From: Salimicrobium flavidum
GTDB lineage: Bacteria > Bacillota > Bacilli > Bacillales > Halobacillaceae
Assembly: GCF_900156645.1 (NCBI RefSeq)
Contig: NZ_FTOC01000002.1
Coordinates: forward strand, 62,001-126,000
DNA: 64,000 bases
Direction: 5' to 3'
Below the pieces are notes generated by a model. It was given only the letters and a program-made list of their open reading frames with translations, was not told the origin of the DNA and ran no database searches. Each line of letters starts with the position of its first letter. Within the stretch, counting starts at the first letter, position 1. Position numbers and translations under genes: made by a program. Of this stretch, positions 1 to 8,777 are shown piece after piece.

Positions 1-359
1 AGCGGGACGGCGATACCTCCGGAACCCTCTACGATGACGATATCATGCATTTTTTCGAGAAAAGCGTAGTCACGGAGAATCCTTTCCGGTTCGATCAGCC
101 TGTCCTCAAGACTCGCGGCTAGATGAGGGGATACTTTCGCGTCGAACAGATATGTACAAAGCACGTCTCCAAGGTCCGGTTCATAAACGCTCCGGTACAT
201 ATCAGCATCGGGAGACGTCCCTTCTTCCGTAGCTCCGCACTGCACGGGTTTGTAAGGGACAGCATCAACCCCTTTTTCTCTTAATGCTTTCACCAGGGAG
301 GTGACGAAATGCGTTTTTCCTACGTTTGAATGGGTTCCTGTTACGAATATTCCTGGCAT
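1..359 (-). CDS. bioD: Dethiobiotin synthetase BioD, N-terminal part (runs off the window)
   Basis: ATP-dependent carboxylation of 7,8-diaminononanoate to dethiobiotin, the penultimate step of biotin synthesis, in the cytoplasm. The visible 119 residues begin MPGIFVTGTHSNVGKTHF, the BioD P-loop (GTxxxVGKT). KPVQCG follows near residue 43 and VEGSGGI near residue 112, both typical of BioD. The family is about 230 residues long, so about half is missing beyond base 1. The start ATG is at 357-359. The upstream gene on this strand is an OYE-family reductase, separated by a terminator, so bioD probably has its own promoter or belongs to a biotin cluster outside the window. Confidence 0.9.
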   Translation of the reverse strand, partial: MPGIFVTGTHSNVGKTHFVTSLVKALREKGVDAVPYKPVQCGATEEGTSPDADMYRSVYEPDLGDVLCTYLFDAKVSPHLAASLEDRLIEPERILRDYAFLEKMHDIVIVEGSGGIAVP

Positions 360-410
360 AGATCTCTTCCTTTCTGTCTGTTTTCATACTATCAGAAAAA
401 AGGGATATCG

Positions 411-444
411 GGAAAAAAGAAAACGACCCGTAAAAGGGCCGTTT
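411..444 (-). terminator. Rho-independent terminator after the OYE reductase
   Basis: Nine-base arms (AAACGACCC / GGGCCGTTT, one mismatch) around a 6-base loop, followed on the minus strand by a T-rich run at 412-420. It ends transcription of the 454-1563 gene before bioD. Confidence 0.8.
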
Positions 445-453
445 CAAAGAAAA

Positions 454-1563
454 TCATCCGTTGAAAATATTCTGGTTCAGTTCATGATCTTTGACATACG
501 CTTCCGGCAGAAGGGTTTTTTCAAAGTCGAACTCCCGCAGGTCTTCGCCTTTATCGACAAGATTCGGCAGGTCGGGATTGGCAAGAGCGCCGGTACCGAT
601 GGCCACGAGATCAGCCTGTCCTTCTTTCAGGAGTTGGGCAGCTTTGACCGGATCTTTCAGTTGCCCGTTGGCGATTACGGTCAGCCCGCTGAAGATTTTC
701 GCGGCTTCTGCCAATGTTTTCGTATCCTCCCCGAAGGAAGGATCGGCCGCATCGGCATCCGTCGTATGGATGAAATCGAGCGGTGCATTTCCTAGCGCTT
801 CGAAAATCGTCCGTGCTTCTTCCTCACCGCCGGCCCATTTGTGTTCGCCGTCAGACACTTTCGCCTGGGAAATACGTATGCCTACCGGGTAGTCATCACC
901 GACGGCAGCACGGACTTCTTCGATTACTTCGAGGACGAACTTCAATCGTTGTTCCGGTGATCCTCCGTATTCATCTGTACGCTTGTTGAAATAATCCGTC
1001 AAAAACTGATCGAGGAGATATCCGTTGGCTCCGTGCAGTTCCACGCCATCGAACCCTGCTTCTTTCGCGCGCAGAGCACTTCGTATGAATCCTTCTTTCA
1101 CTTCCACGAAGTCATGATCATCCATCGCTCTTGGCACCGGGAAGGAACCGGATCCTCCGTAAAAGCCTAACTGTTCGCCTTTTGGCTGGACAGCGGAAGG
1201 AGCGATCGTCTCCTCCGTATAAATATTTCCCTGACTCTGGGCGCCGGCATGCATAAGCTGTGCGACGATAGCAGAGCCTTCCTCGTGAACTGCTTCGACG
1301 ACCGGTTTCCATGAGTCGGCCTGGATATCACTGGCTAGGCCTGGTTGATTATTATACCCTTGGCTATAACTTTGATCAGGATAGATGCCTTCCGTGATAA
1401 TCGTTCCGAATCCGCCTTTAGCGAAACGTGCGTAGTATTCTTTCATCGTATCATTCGCCCGTCCGTCTTCTTCCGCGCTGATTCTTGTCATCGGCGAAAC
1501 GACGAAACGGTTCGCAAGCGTCTTGTTCAAAAATTCATATTCTCTGAATAGCATATTGCCCAT
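454..1563 (-). CDS. NADH:flavin oxidoreductase, old yellow enzyme family
   Basis: FMN-dependent TIM-barrel ene-reductase of about 369 residues, the usual family length. Near the N-terminus is NRFVVSPMTR, the FMN-binding first strand. HGANGYLLDQFL followed by NKRTDEYGG in the middle is the family signature, and GVELHGA carries the catalytic His region. The physiological substrate cannot be told; relatives reduce activated alkenes or nitro compounds with NAD(P)H. The start is uncertain: AAGGAG lies only three bases before ATG 1563, so the second ATG, at 1554, is a reasonable alternative. It stands alone on the minus strand with its own terminator. Confidence 0.88.
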   Translation of the reverse strand: MGNMLFREYEFLNKTLANRFVVSPMTRISAEEDGRANDTMKEYYARFAKGGFGTIITEGIYPDQSYSQGYNNQPGLASDIQADSWKPVVEAVHEEGSAIVAQLMHAGAQSQGNIYTEETIAPSAVQPKGEQLGFYGGSGSFPVPRAMDDHDFVEVKEGFIRSALRAKEAGFDGVELHGANGYLLDQFLTDYFNKRTDEYGGSPEQRLKFVLEVIEEVRAAVGDDYPVGIRISQAKVSDGEHKWAGGEEEARTIFEALGNAPLDFIHTTDADAADPSFGEDTKTLAEAAKIFSGLTVIANGQLKDPVKAAQLLKEGQADLVAIGTGALANPDLPNLVDKGEDLREFDFEKTLLPEAYVKDHELNQNIFNG

Positions 1564-1752
1564 TCACTCCTTAAGTGAAAAAAAGTAGTACAAGCATCAC
1601 TCCATAGATATTTCCTTTTTTCTCGATTTCGAAACATGTAAAAACGAGAGAATGCTTCCTGTTATATCTTTCCACATTTATGATAATATGATAGTGGAAT
1701 AAGTAATGGGGGTGCGAGTATCATCATTAATAAGAAATGGGTCCATGAACTA

Positions 1753-2592
1753 TTGAAACCGCTTTTTTTAGTGGTCGGCATTTTCTTCATCAGTACTTCT
1801 TCATTGTTCGTTTCGCCGGAAGGCTTCCGGTGGCCAGACATCGACCGGATTGCAGCGACAGGGTTGGCCATGGCGAACCCGGAGCAATTGATTTACATAA
1901 ACCTCACTTCGGGAGTGGAACGGGAACTTTTTCCGATTATCTGGAAGGCGTTCGGAAGTTCCATGAGCGTGCTTGGCCTAGCGCTCCTCCTTTCGTTTGT
2001 GGCAGCTTCTGTATGGACGTTCATGTTATGGATGGCTCCGTCGAAAGTGAGTAGAGGAGTACGGTCGGTCACCTCCCTCCTTTCAACGATTCCGGATGTG
2101 ATGTATGTTCTTTCCGCGCAGCTGGTGATGGTATGGGTGTATACGACGTTCGACTGGCGGGCGATCGCTTTCACCGGAGCGGGAACGAATGAAGCGATTC
2201 TTTTACCGGCCGTGGTGCTTTCCATACTGCCGTCCATTTATTTCCTGCATTCGATGCTCGATTTCATCGATGAAGAGAGCAGGGAAGACTATTACAGCCT
2301 TGCTGTCAGCAAAGGGCTGCCTAAACCATACATATTATTAAGACATATAAGCAGAAACGTGATGGTGAAATTCGTTTATCAAGGGAAGTTCATTATCGGA
2401 CTGACGGTGAGCAATCTGTTCATCGTGGAGTACTTGTTCAACAACTTCGGTATGACCTCTTTCCTCATTGAATATGTTCAGCCACCGGTGTTTTTCGTCA
2501 CGGCTATGCTGTTTTTCATCCCGATATACGTCGCTTTGAAGCTGGTGGAAGTCCTCGTCTATGTGACTACGAAACAGGGGGTGGACATATGA
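1753..2592 (+). CDS. ABC transporter permease, OppB/DppB type
   Basis: Polytopic inner-membrane permease of at least 279 residues with about six predicted membrane segments. A cytoplasmic coupling (EAA-type) loop is visible around EESREDYYSLAVSKGLPK in the C-terminal half, as in dipeptide/oligopeptide permeases. It overlaps the next permease by 4 bases, so the two form a heterodimer. No binding protein or ATPase gene is next to it, so the substrate is unknown. The only canonical start in frame is TTG 1753, which lacks a close ribosome site. A GGGGGTG motif at 1707-1713 sits 7-13 bases before in-frame ATC/ATC/ATT codons at 1720-1728, so a non-canonical start adding 9-11 residues is possible. 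Confidence 0.8.
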   Translation: MKPLFLVVGIFFISTSSLFVSPEGFRWPDIDRIAATGLAMANPEQLIYINLTSGVERELFPIIWKAFGSSMSVLGLALLLSFVAASVWTFMLWMAPSKVSRGVRSVTSLLSTIPDVMYVLSAQLVMVWVYTTFDWRAIAFTGAGTNEAILLPAVVLSILPSIYFLHSMLDFIDEESREDYYSLAVSKGLPKPYILLRHISRNVMVKFVYQGKFIIGLTVSNLFIVEYLFNNFGMTSFLIEYVQPPVFFVTAMLFFIPIYVALKLVEVLVYVTTKQGVDI

Positions 2593-3578
2593 AAAGAAGT
2601 GTGTGGCGTCAGCCGGGATTCCTGCTCGGGTCCTTTTTCCTTATACTTATGGTAACCGCCAGTTTCGTCCATGCTCTCGTGTTCGACAGTTATATTCCGC
2701 AGACCCCGTTTCTGAACCTGGAGGACGGCGTAGTAGGTCCGCCGTTTGCACCGTTTGAACATTCGATCTTAGGGACGGATGCGGACGGGGTCCATCTGTT
2801 CCATCAAATTCTTCAAGGAGCGAAATACACGATTCTCGGATCGTTGTCGATTGCAGGGATCAGCTTTCTGCTCGCGCTTCTAGTCGGCATCCCGCTCGGC
2901 TTCTACCGGAAAGGTGCAGCCAAATGGGTGGAACATACGATTTCCGTCCTTTATTTCGTTCCCGCTTCGATCATCGCGTATCAGCTTTTGAATCCTTTGA
3001 TGCAGGAGCGAATGTCCGGGTTCGCCACAAGTCTTACCTATCGTCTCACTGCGGAAGTTCTTGTCATCGCTCTGCTTCTGACACCACCTGCGGCCGTCTT
3101 CATCGCTAATTTGACCGGAGAATTTTTGAAAAAGGATTACGTCGTCTCCAGTCAGTTGATAGGGGCCGGGAAGTGGCGTATCACCAGGACGCAACTCTTC
3201 CCATATCTGAAAAATCACATTCTCGGTCTGTTGAATCGCCAGGCGATACAGGCGATACTCGTCATGACCCATCTCGGTGTGTTCGAAGTTTATTTCGGAG
3301 GGACGGGAGTAGCGTTCGGGCTTGGGGGAGGGCCGCCACAGCCAGTTACGAACGAATGGGCCTCCCTCATCGGTATGAAGTATTACACGATACAGACCGG
3401 AGCGCCGTGGCTCGTCGGCGTGCCGCTTCTGTTTCTCTGTTTATTCCTGTTATCGGTCATAGGGATCACCGGAAGCTTGAAGAAAACGAGAAAAGAAGAA
3501 GTGCGTAAGAAAGAAGAAAACAACGAATTCAATCAGGAAGTCGATCATCCGTTTGAAAAAGTGAGCGGAGATCAATAG
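2589..3578 (+). CDS. ABC transporter permease, OppC/DppC type
   Basis: Second permease of the pair, 329 residues, translationally coupled to the first (ATG inside the preceding stop region). It has an N-terminal membrane anchor, a long extracellular loop (residues about 35-75) and then five or so membrane segments. The coupling loop is around KKDYVVSSQLIGAGKWR. The C-terminal tail is very charged (KKTRKEEVRKKEE), with no domain recognised in it. Membrane-bound, it would need an OppD/F-type ATPase and a binding protein encoded elsewhere. Peptide or metal uptake are both possible; the sequence does not decide. Confidence 0.8.
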   Translation: MKRSVWRQPGFLLGSFFLILMVTASFVHALVFDSYIPQTPFLNLEDGVVGPPFAPFEHSILGTDADGVHLFHQILQGAKYTILGSLSIAGISFLLALLVGIPLGFYRKGAAKWVEHTISVLYFVPASIIAYQLLNPLMQERMSGFATSLTYRLTAEVLVIALLLTPPAAVFIANLTGEFLKKDYVVSSQLIGAGKWRITRTQLFPYLKNHILGLLNRQAIQAILVMTHLGVFEVYFGGTGVAFGLGGGPPQPVTNEWASLIGMKYYTIQTGAPWLVGVPLLFLCLFLLSVIGITGSLKKTRKEEVRKKEENNEFNQEVDHPFEKVSGDQ

Positions 3579-3593
3579 GAGAGGAGAATCACT

Positions 3594-3956
3594 ATGTTGA
3601 AACGAATCGATCACATTCAGCTCGCAGCACCAGTCGACGGGGAGGACGAAGCCAGAGAATTTTTCGAAGGAGCCCTCGGTATGGAAGAAATCGAGAAACC
3701 TGAGGCTTTGAAGAAAAATGGAGGGGTCTGGTTTCGTTTTGGCAATCAGCAGCTTCATGTCGGTATCGAAGATCCTTTCACTCCCGCAAAGAAAGCACAT
3801 CCAGCTTTTGAGGTGGATGGCCTAAAAGAAATGATGAAGGAACTGGAACGAAAAGGAGTGGAAGTCAAGCAGGATGATAAACTGCCGGGAGCGGAGCGCT
3901 GTTATATCCACGATCCTTTCGGTAACCGGATCGAACTGTTGGAGTGGAAGAATTGA
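3594..3956 (+). CDS. VOC (glyoxalase/bleomycin-resistance fold) protein
   Basis: Small 120-residue protein with the vicinal-oxygen-chelate fold. MLKRIDHIQLAAP at the N-terminus supplies the first metal His, LHVGIEDPF lies mid-protein, and DPFGNRIELLEW at the C-terminus is the family's last strand with the metal Glu. It follows the permease pair by 15 bases after a GGAGAGGAG ribosome site, so it may share their transcript. Reaction unknown; relatives are lyases, dioxygenases or drug-binding proteins. Confidence 0.85.
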   Translation: MLKRIDHIQLAAPVDGEDEAREFFEGALGMEEIEKPEALKKNGGVWFRFGNQQLHVGIEDPFTPAKKAHPAFEVDGLKEMMKELERKGVEVKQDDKLPGAERCYIHDPFGNRIELLEWKN

Positions 3957-4041
3957 ATACTTCAGGAATTATGTTTACGCCTTCTTTCTGCTATAGTTGA
4001 AGCAGAGGAATGAACAAAAGAGATAGGGGAGTGGACCAAAG

Positions 4042-4800
4042 GTGGAGGAAGAAAAGAAACAGGAATGGTGGCTCGCCTATGAGATAACCCTTGTCACACT
4101 CGCCTTCATCTCGGTCCTGTTCATCTGGACTGATAACGCGGTATTGATGGTGATCGATCGCTTCGTCTGGCTCATTTTCTTCACTGATGTTCTCGTCAGA
4201 TTCATTGCAGCGGATCGGAAATGGGAGTACATAAAGAGAAACCCCTTTGACATTATCGCCGCTATCCCGCTTGATGCGATTTTCCAGACAGCCCGTATCG
4301 TCCGTCTGTTCCGGGTTCTTCGTTTCTTCGCGATTGCCCGCAAGTATCTCGGGACCCTATATTCCATCATCAAAACCAATGGACTCGACCTTGTACTAAG
4401 CGTCGCCTTTATCCTTATCTTCGGAGCGGCTATAGTGGCTAAGGAATTTGAGCCGTCCATCACTTCGTATATGAACGGGGTATGGTGGTCGGTCGTGACG
4501 ACAACGACCGTAGGATACGGGGATATTTCTCCGGAGACCGGCGTCGGACGTATAGTAGCAGTGATTCTGATGCTTGTTGGGATCGGACTCATCGGTATGA
4601 TCACCAGCTCCATTACGACCTTTTTCCTGAAAGATGGAGAGAGAAAAGATGAGACGGTCAACTTCATCCAGAACCAGCTCGATCATTTCGATGATTTGAG
4701 CGATAAAGAAGTCAACCGTCTGATTGCGATGCTGGAGGAGATGAGGAAGGAGAAGGAAGAGCAGGAAGATGGGAGGGAAGATAGTGAGTTGGGAGATTAG
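4042..4800 (+). CDS. Voltage-gated-type potassium channel protein
   Basis: 252-residue membrane protein of the 6-TM ion-transport type. S1-S4-like helices occupy residues 10-130, with positively charged segments such as ARIVRLFRVLRFFAIARK (S4-like) near residues 85-102. The pore helix has the filter TTVGYGD near residue 155, and then S6. The C-terminus is short, acidic and coiled-coil-like, with no RCK/TrkA domain. The start is GTG 4042 after GGGGAGTGG. It overlaps the HNH gene by 17 bases. It is expected to conduct K+ across the cytoplasmic membrane, relevant to ion balance in a salt-adapted cell. Confidence 0.88.
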   Translation: MEEEKKQEWWLAYEITLVTLAFISVLFIWTDNAVLMVIDRFVWLIFFTDVLVRFIAADRKWEYIKRNPFDIIAAIPLDAIFQTARIVRLFRVLRFFAIARKYLGTLYSIIKTNGLDLVLSVAFILIFGAAIVAKEFEPSITSYMNGVWWSVVTTTTVGYGDISPETGVGRIVAVILMLVGIGLIGMITSSITTFFLKDGERKDETVNFIQNQLDHFDDLSDKEVNRLIAMLEEMRKEKEEQEDGREDSELGD

Positions 4801-5770
4801 TCACGGGCCAGTCAGCTTTCGTTCTTTACAGGAGGAAGATATCTGGTATCAGTTTACATGGTTTTTTTATAAGAGCAAGAAGACCCAGACATATAAGTTC
4901 GGTCTTTTGAAAGCATTGCTTGAGAATCTTTACAATACGGACTATCATCTTGAGTTGACGTATAATCAGATCGGTTATGCGTTTGTGAAAACGTATTGGA
5001 ATCTGGTAGTTCGTCACGGATTGAAACAGGGGAATCAAAATTCAGGAGTAGCCGGCGCTATTGTGAAAGCACAGCAGGAAAAGCAAATCCCGGTCACTTT
5101 GAGCTTTGATCAGCTTCAGATGAATGATCAGATTTACGTTTTGGAAAAAGCTGGACCTGTAATGAAGAAATATGTGTTCGGTGCGCTCTACAGTGATTTT
5201 GAAGGAAAGCTGTATGGCTTTGATCGTCGTAAACATTCCGAGTATTTCCGTTTTCATCCGGAGGCTCATATTTTTTTACTTAAATATCAGCGCCTTATTA
5301 CAGACCTTGTGAACTATCACCTGGCAAAGATGATCGAACAGTATAATCCGGTATCGAAAGATTTTCTGCTGGAGAAAGTAGAAAGTATAGCTCAAAGAGA
5401 ATCGCTTTCTCCTTACAGAGAGATACTGCTTTCCAGGTTTGAAAACCAGTGTTTTTATTGTGGAAAAGCTTTGAATACGTCTAATGCCCAAACTCATGTT
5501 GATCACTTCATCCCATGGTCTCTCGTTCAATCGGATAATATTTGGAATCTCGTGTTGTCCTGTCGCACCTGTAACTTGAACAAGAGTGATAAAGTGCCGG
5601 AGAATTATTATCTTGATCAGCTCGTGGAACGAAACGAATATTTGAAAGTTGAAGAAGCACTAATACATGAAGACAGAAGTCTATACAATTATCATTCAGA
5701 AAAACTGAAATTGTTATATCAATATTCGGAGCAGAACGGTTTTGAGGAAAGGTGGAGCCCCGGTCGATAG
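4784..5770 (+). CDS. HNH endonuclease domain protein
   Basis: 328 residues from GTG 4784, preferred over ATG 4769 because GGGAGGG lies just before it. The first 200 residues are not recognised. The C-terminal part holds an HNH zinc-binding nuclease: CFYCGKAL, then THVDHFIPWSL (catalytic DH), NLVLSCRTCNLNKSD (the N and second Cys pair). It overlaps the K+ channel stop by 17 bases but is noticeably more AT-rich than its neighbours, suggesting acquisition. A lone HNH protein of this layout could be a restriction or defence effector or a domesticated mobile nuclease; nothing nearby (methylase, RM specificity gene) decides. Confidence 0.8.
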   Translation: MSWEISHGPVSFRSLQEEDIWYQFTWFFYKSKKTQTYKFGLLKALLENLYNTDYHLELTYNQIGYAFVKTYWNLVVRHGLKQGNQNSGVAGAIVKAQQEKQIPVTLSFDQLQMNDQIYVLEKAGPVMKKYVFGALYSDFEGKLYGFDRRKHSEYFRFHPEAHIFLLKYQRLITDLVNYHLAKMIEQYNPVSKDFLLEKVESIAQRESLSPYREILLSRFENQCFYCGKALNTSNAQTHVDHFIPWSLVQSDNIWNLVLSCRTCNLNKSDKVPENYYLDQLVERNEYLKVEEALIHEDRSLYNYHSEKLKLLYQYSEQNGFEERWSPGR

Positions 5771-5865
5771 GGAAGATGAGATTCTGATTATTGGCATTCC
5801 ATGAATGTTTGAAAGGGAATTGCAGCGGCAAAAGTCTTATAGAACACATTCTAAGGAGGCTAACC

Positions 5866-6273
5866 GTGAAAAAGCGTGTCATTTCACTGGCAGTTGCAGG
5901 TCTGGCTCTTGGAATCGGCGGCGGGAACGTGGCTGCCAACGACTATAAGGACGGAAGCGAAGAAACGTCTCACACTGTATCTCCTGGAACGACGTTGTAC
6001 AGCATGGCCAATCTTCACACTGATGTAACGCTTAAGAATCTGTATGAATGGAACCCGGGTATTGAACCGAGAAATCTCCAACTTGGTCAGGAGGTTCGGG
6101 TAGCTCCTCCGGAGGAAAATATGCCGGAGCAGTATCATACTGTCAGTCCGGGAAGCACGTTCTACAGTATTGCGAATTTGCATGAAGGACTTACCGTAGA
6201 GGAGCTTTACGAGTTGAACCCTGATGTGGACCCGTACAATCTTCAGCTCGGTCAGGAAATTCGAGTCCGATAA
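5866..6273 (+). CDS. Secreted protein with two LysM domains
   Basis: 135 residues from GTG 5866, placed 10 bases after CTAAGGAGG. A signal peptide (KKRVISLAVAGLALGIG, Ala-rich cleavage near AAN) is followed by two LysM repeats of about 45 residues: HTVSPGTTLYSMANLH...LQLGQEVRV and HTVSPGSTFYSIANLH...LQLGQEIRV. These bind peptidoglycan or chitin GlcNAc chains. There is no catalytic domain, so it is probably a wall-anchored accessory protein. The acidic composition fits a salty exterior. It has a strong terminator directly after the gene and is monocistronic. Confidence 0.88.
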   Translation: MKKRVISLAVAGLALGIGGGNVAANDYKDGSEETSHTVSPGTTLYSMANLHTDVTLKNLYEWNPGIEPRNLQLGQEVRVAPPEENMPEQYHTVSPGSTFYSIANLHEGLTVEELYELNPDVDPYNLQLGQEIRVR

Positions 6274-6288
6274 AATAAATTCATTATA

Positions 6289-6328
6289 AAAGAGCTGCCG
6301 ATTCCATTGAAATCGGCAGCTCTTATTA
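6289..6328 (+). terminator. Bidirectional terminator between LysM and BCCT genes
   Basis: A 14-base perfect stem (AAGAGCTGCCGATT / AATCGGCAGCTCTT) with a 6-base loop between two converging genes. T/A-rich flanks let it act in both directions, more convincingly for the plus-strand gene. Confidence 0.75.
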
Positions 6329-6349
6329 ATGATTCTAAAAAGTAGACGG

Positions 6350-7963
6350 TTAAGTGTTATCTTTCCCATCCCCATTCCCGTTCCCATTTCCGTTTTCATC
6401 ATCGATATGATCTGCAATCTTACGGTGCTTCTCGATATCTTTACGTTCCCGTGTTTCTCTGTAGTCACTTCTGATCGTCATCAGAAGTGAAACGGCGACC
6501 ACAAAGAGTACAATCGAGAATGGTAAGGCCCCGATCAGCGAGGCAGTCTGAAGACCATTAAGTCCGGCACTGAGAATCAGTATGATAGCAAGGGAGGCGA
6601 TCAGTGTACCCCAAATTGCCTTAATTACTACAGACGGGTCTCTGTCCCCCTGGGTCGTCATCATTCCGAGCACGAACGTAGCCGAGTCGGCAGAAGTGAC
6701 AAGGAACGTGAACAACAGACAGATGGACAGTATCGAAAGAATTCCTCCGAGTGGCAGCTGTGCAAATAATGAGAAAAGAGCGGTCGCTTCATCTTGAGCC
6801 ACGGCTCCCGCAATGTCTGTACCATTGAACAGATCGGAATGAATAGCGGTACCCCCGAAAATCCCGATCCAAATAATCCCGAGGAATGGTGGGGTCACCA
6901 TAACGCCGAGTACGAATTCACGCACGGTACGGCCCTTGGAGATACGGGCTACGAACATACCGACAAACGGTGCCCAGGCGATAGTCCAGGCCCAGTAATA
7001 GACCGGCCAGTCCTGCACCCACGTACTCTCACTGTAGTGACCGAGGCGCAGACTTGCCTGTAAGAAGTTCTGCAGATAGTCCCCGATTCCAGTGGTGATT
7101 GTATTGAAAATAAAACCGGTCGGGCCGATGAACAACACTACGATCATAAGTAGGAGGGCGAGTCCAAGGTTGACGTTACTTAAGTATTTGATACCGCGGT
7201 CAAGTCCTGAGAAGGTCGACACCATGAAGAAGACGAACATGGCAAGTACAATCAATATCTGTGTCGTCTCCCCGGACGGAAGACCGAACGTAGCTCCAAG
7301 TCCGCTGTTGATCTGAAGAACGCTTAATCCGAGCGTTGTGGCAACCCCCATGACAGTGGCAATGACTGCAATACTGTCGATGGTCCGGCGCAACGGTTTC
7401 TTTCCGGTGTCACCGATGACAGGATTAAGGGTATCACTTATCAGGCTGCGTTCTTCCTGACGATAGATGAAGTAGGAAATGGCAAGTCCGACAAAGGTGA
7501 ACGATGCCCATTGGTGGATGCCGTTGTTGAAAAAGGCGTTCCACATAGCGATACGAGCGGCTTCCGCTGTTCCTGCTTCTACTCCCGGTTCAAACGGAGG
7601 TGGTGTACCGAAGTGAGTCATCGGCTCAGCCACGCCCCAGAAGACGATACTTACCCCGAAACCGGCACTGAACAGCATGGCAATCCAGGTGAAAAAAGGG
7701 TATTTCGGACGGGTATCATCCCCGCCGAGGCGAATCGATCCGTATTTACTGAAGGCCAGGTAAAAGTTGAAGATGATCAGACAGAATACGAATACGAGGT
7801 AGAACCATCCGAAGGTGTCAGCGATGAACCCGTAAATCGTATCTGCCTGGGAAGCGAGCGTTTCTGGCGCTAATCCTCCCCATACAGCAAAGGCTAGAAG
7901 GATGAGAAAAGACGACCAGAAAGTGGTGTTCATGAACTTGAATTTCTTCTTTTTGTTGTCCAC
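6350..7963 (-). CDS. BCCT-family osmoprotectant transporter (OpuD/BetT type)
   Basis: Sodium- or proton-coupled uptake of glycine betaine, choline or carnitine through a 12-TM carrier in the cytoplasmic membrane. Length is 537 residues from GTG 7961-7963, chosen because AAGGAGG lies 8 bases upstream. Family signatures include FTWIAMLFSAGFGVSIVFWGV near TM3-4 and the aromatic betaine-binding box WTIAWAPFVGMFVARISKG near residue 330. The last 35 residues are hydrophilic with alternating Gly-Asn (GNGNGNGDG). The gene is monocistronic with its own promoter and a palindromic operator. Compatible-solute uptake fits the halophilic profile; substrate choice among betaines cannot be read from sequence. 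Confidence 0.92.
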   Translation of the reverse strand: MDNKKKKFKFMNTTFWSSFLILLAFAVWGGLAPETLASQADTIYGFIADTFGWFYLVFVFCLIIFNFYLAFSKYGSIRLGGDDTRPKYPFFTWIAMLFSAGFGVSIVFWGVAEPMTHFGTPPPFEPGVEAGTAEAARIAMWNAFFNNGIHQWASFTFVGLAISYFIYRQEERSLISDTLNPVIGDTGKKPLRRTIDSIAVIATVMGVATTLGLSVLQINSGLGATFGLPSGETTQILIVLAMFVFFMVSTFSGLDRGIKYLSNVNLGLALLLMIVVLFIGPTGFIFNTITTGIGDYLQNFLQASLRLGHYSESTWVQDWPVYYWAWTIAWAPFVGMFVARISKGRTVREFVLGVMVTPPFLGIIWIGIFGGTAIHSDLFNGTDIAGAVAQDEATALFSLFAQLPLGGILSILSICLLFTFLVTSADSATFVLGMMTTQGDRDPSVVIKAIWGTLIASLAIILILSAGLNGLQTASLIGALPFSIVLFVVAVSLLMTIRSDYRETRERKDIEKHRKIADHIDDENGNGNGNGDGKDNT

Positions 7964-7998
7964 GGCGATGCCTCCTTGATATGTATGAAATAGTGGTA

Positions 7999-8049
7999 TG
8001 GTGAATAGGTGTTCACCACATACTACAAGGTGCATACCCGCAATGTAAA
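7999..8049 (-). promoter_or_regulatory. Promoter and palindromic operator of the BCCT gene
   Basis: On the minus strand TTTACA (8044-8049), an 18-base spacer and TAGTAT (8020-8025) form a sigma-A promoter. A perfect palindrome with 7-base arms (TGGTGAA / TTCACCA, 6-base centre) covers 7999-8018, just downstream of the -10 box, where a bound repressor would block initiation. Confidence 0.6.
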
Positions 8050-8141
8050 GATGGTATGCCATTAAATGGTCACATTGTTTCAGAGTAGGTAATATGGGAA
8101 AATAGTAAGATGGAGTATTTTGAAGAAAGGAGATGTGTTCA

Positions 8142-8774
8142 TTGAAAATAGTGGTTTTTGGAGGTACAGGAGCTACCGGGCTCCGTCTCGTAGATAAATT
8201 GTTGGGGCGAGGTCATGAAGTATATGCTTACGCAAGGAGCCCCGAAAAGCTGTATCCGATGGAACATGAACGTCTTGCAACTATTGAAGGAACACTCGAC
8301 GAACGGGAGAAGATCAAAGAAACGGTGCGCGATGCGGATGCTGTCATCAGTCTCCTTGGCCCGAACGGTCGCGTGAAAAGACAGACCCTCAGTGAAGGGG
8401 TGATCAATATCGTAGAGACCATGGGAGAAGTCGGGACGAAACGATTCCTCGGAGTAGCTACGAGCAGTGTGGAGGACCCGAAAGACGAAAAAAGTTACCG
8501 TATCAACGCATTCGCTTCTGCCCTTCGTATCGGCCTGGCAAATAACCAGCGTGAAGTTGAGCGTATGGCTGCAGCTATTCGCAGTACCGATCTCGACTGG
8601 ACGCTGGTACGTGTCGGCTATCTGAATGATAAAGGGGAAAAGCCGGTGAAAGTCGGTTATTATGGCAAGGAGGAAGTAGGTGTGAGAGTTTCCCGGGCGA
8701 GTCTCGCACAATTCATGGCTGATTTAGCTGAATCGGATGACTACGTGAAAGAATCTCCAGTCGTAAGTAATTAA
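8142..8774 (+). CDS. NAD(P)-binding atypical SDR / NmrA-like oxidoreductase
   Basis: 210 residues from TTG 8142, which lies 8 bases after AAGGAGA. The Rossmann motif GGTGATG is at residues 7-13 and a flavin-reductase-like NAD(P)H-binding body follows. Atypical SDRs of this size act on small metabolites or serve as redox-sensing proteins; the substrate is unknown. The next gene downstream, beyond a MITE-like insertion, is another NAD(P)-binding protein of similar size, so the two may be diverged paralogues separated by the insertion. Confidence 0.8.
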   Translation: MKIVVFGGTGATGLRLVDKLLGRGHEVYAYARSPEKLYPMEHERLATIEGTLDEREKIKETVRDADAVISLLGPNGRVKRQTLSEGVINIVETMGEVGTKRFLGVATSSVEDPKDEKSYRINAFASALRIGLANNQREVERMAAAIRSTDLDWTLVRVGYLNDKGEKPVKVGYYGKEEVGVRVSRASLAQFMADLAESDDYVKESPVVSN

Positions 8775-8777
8775 AAA

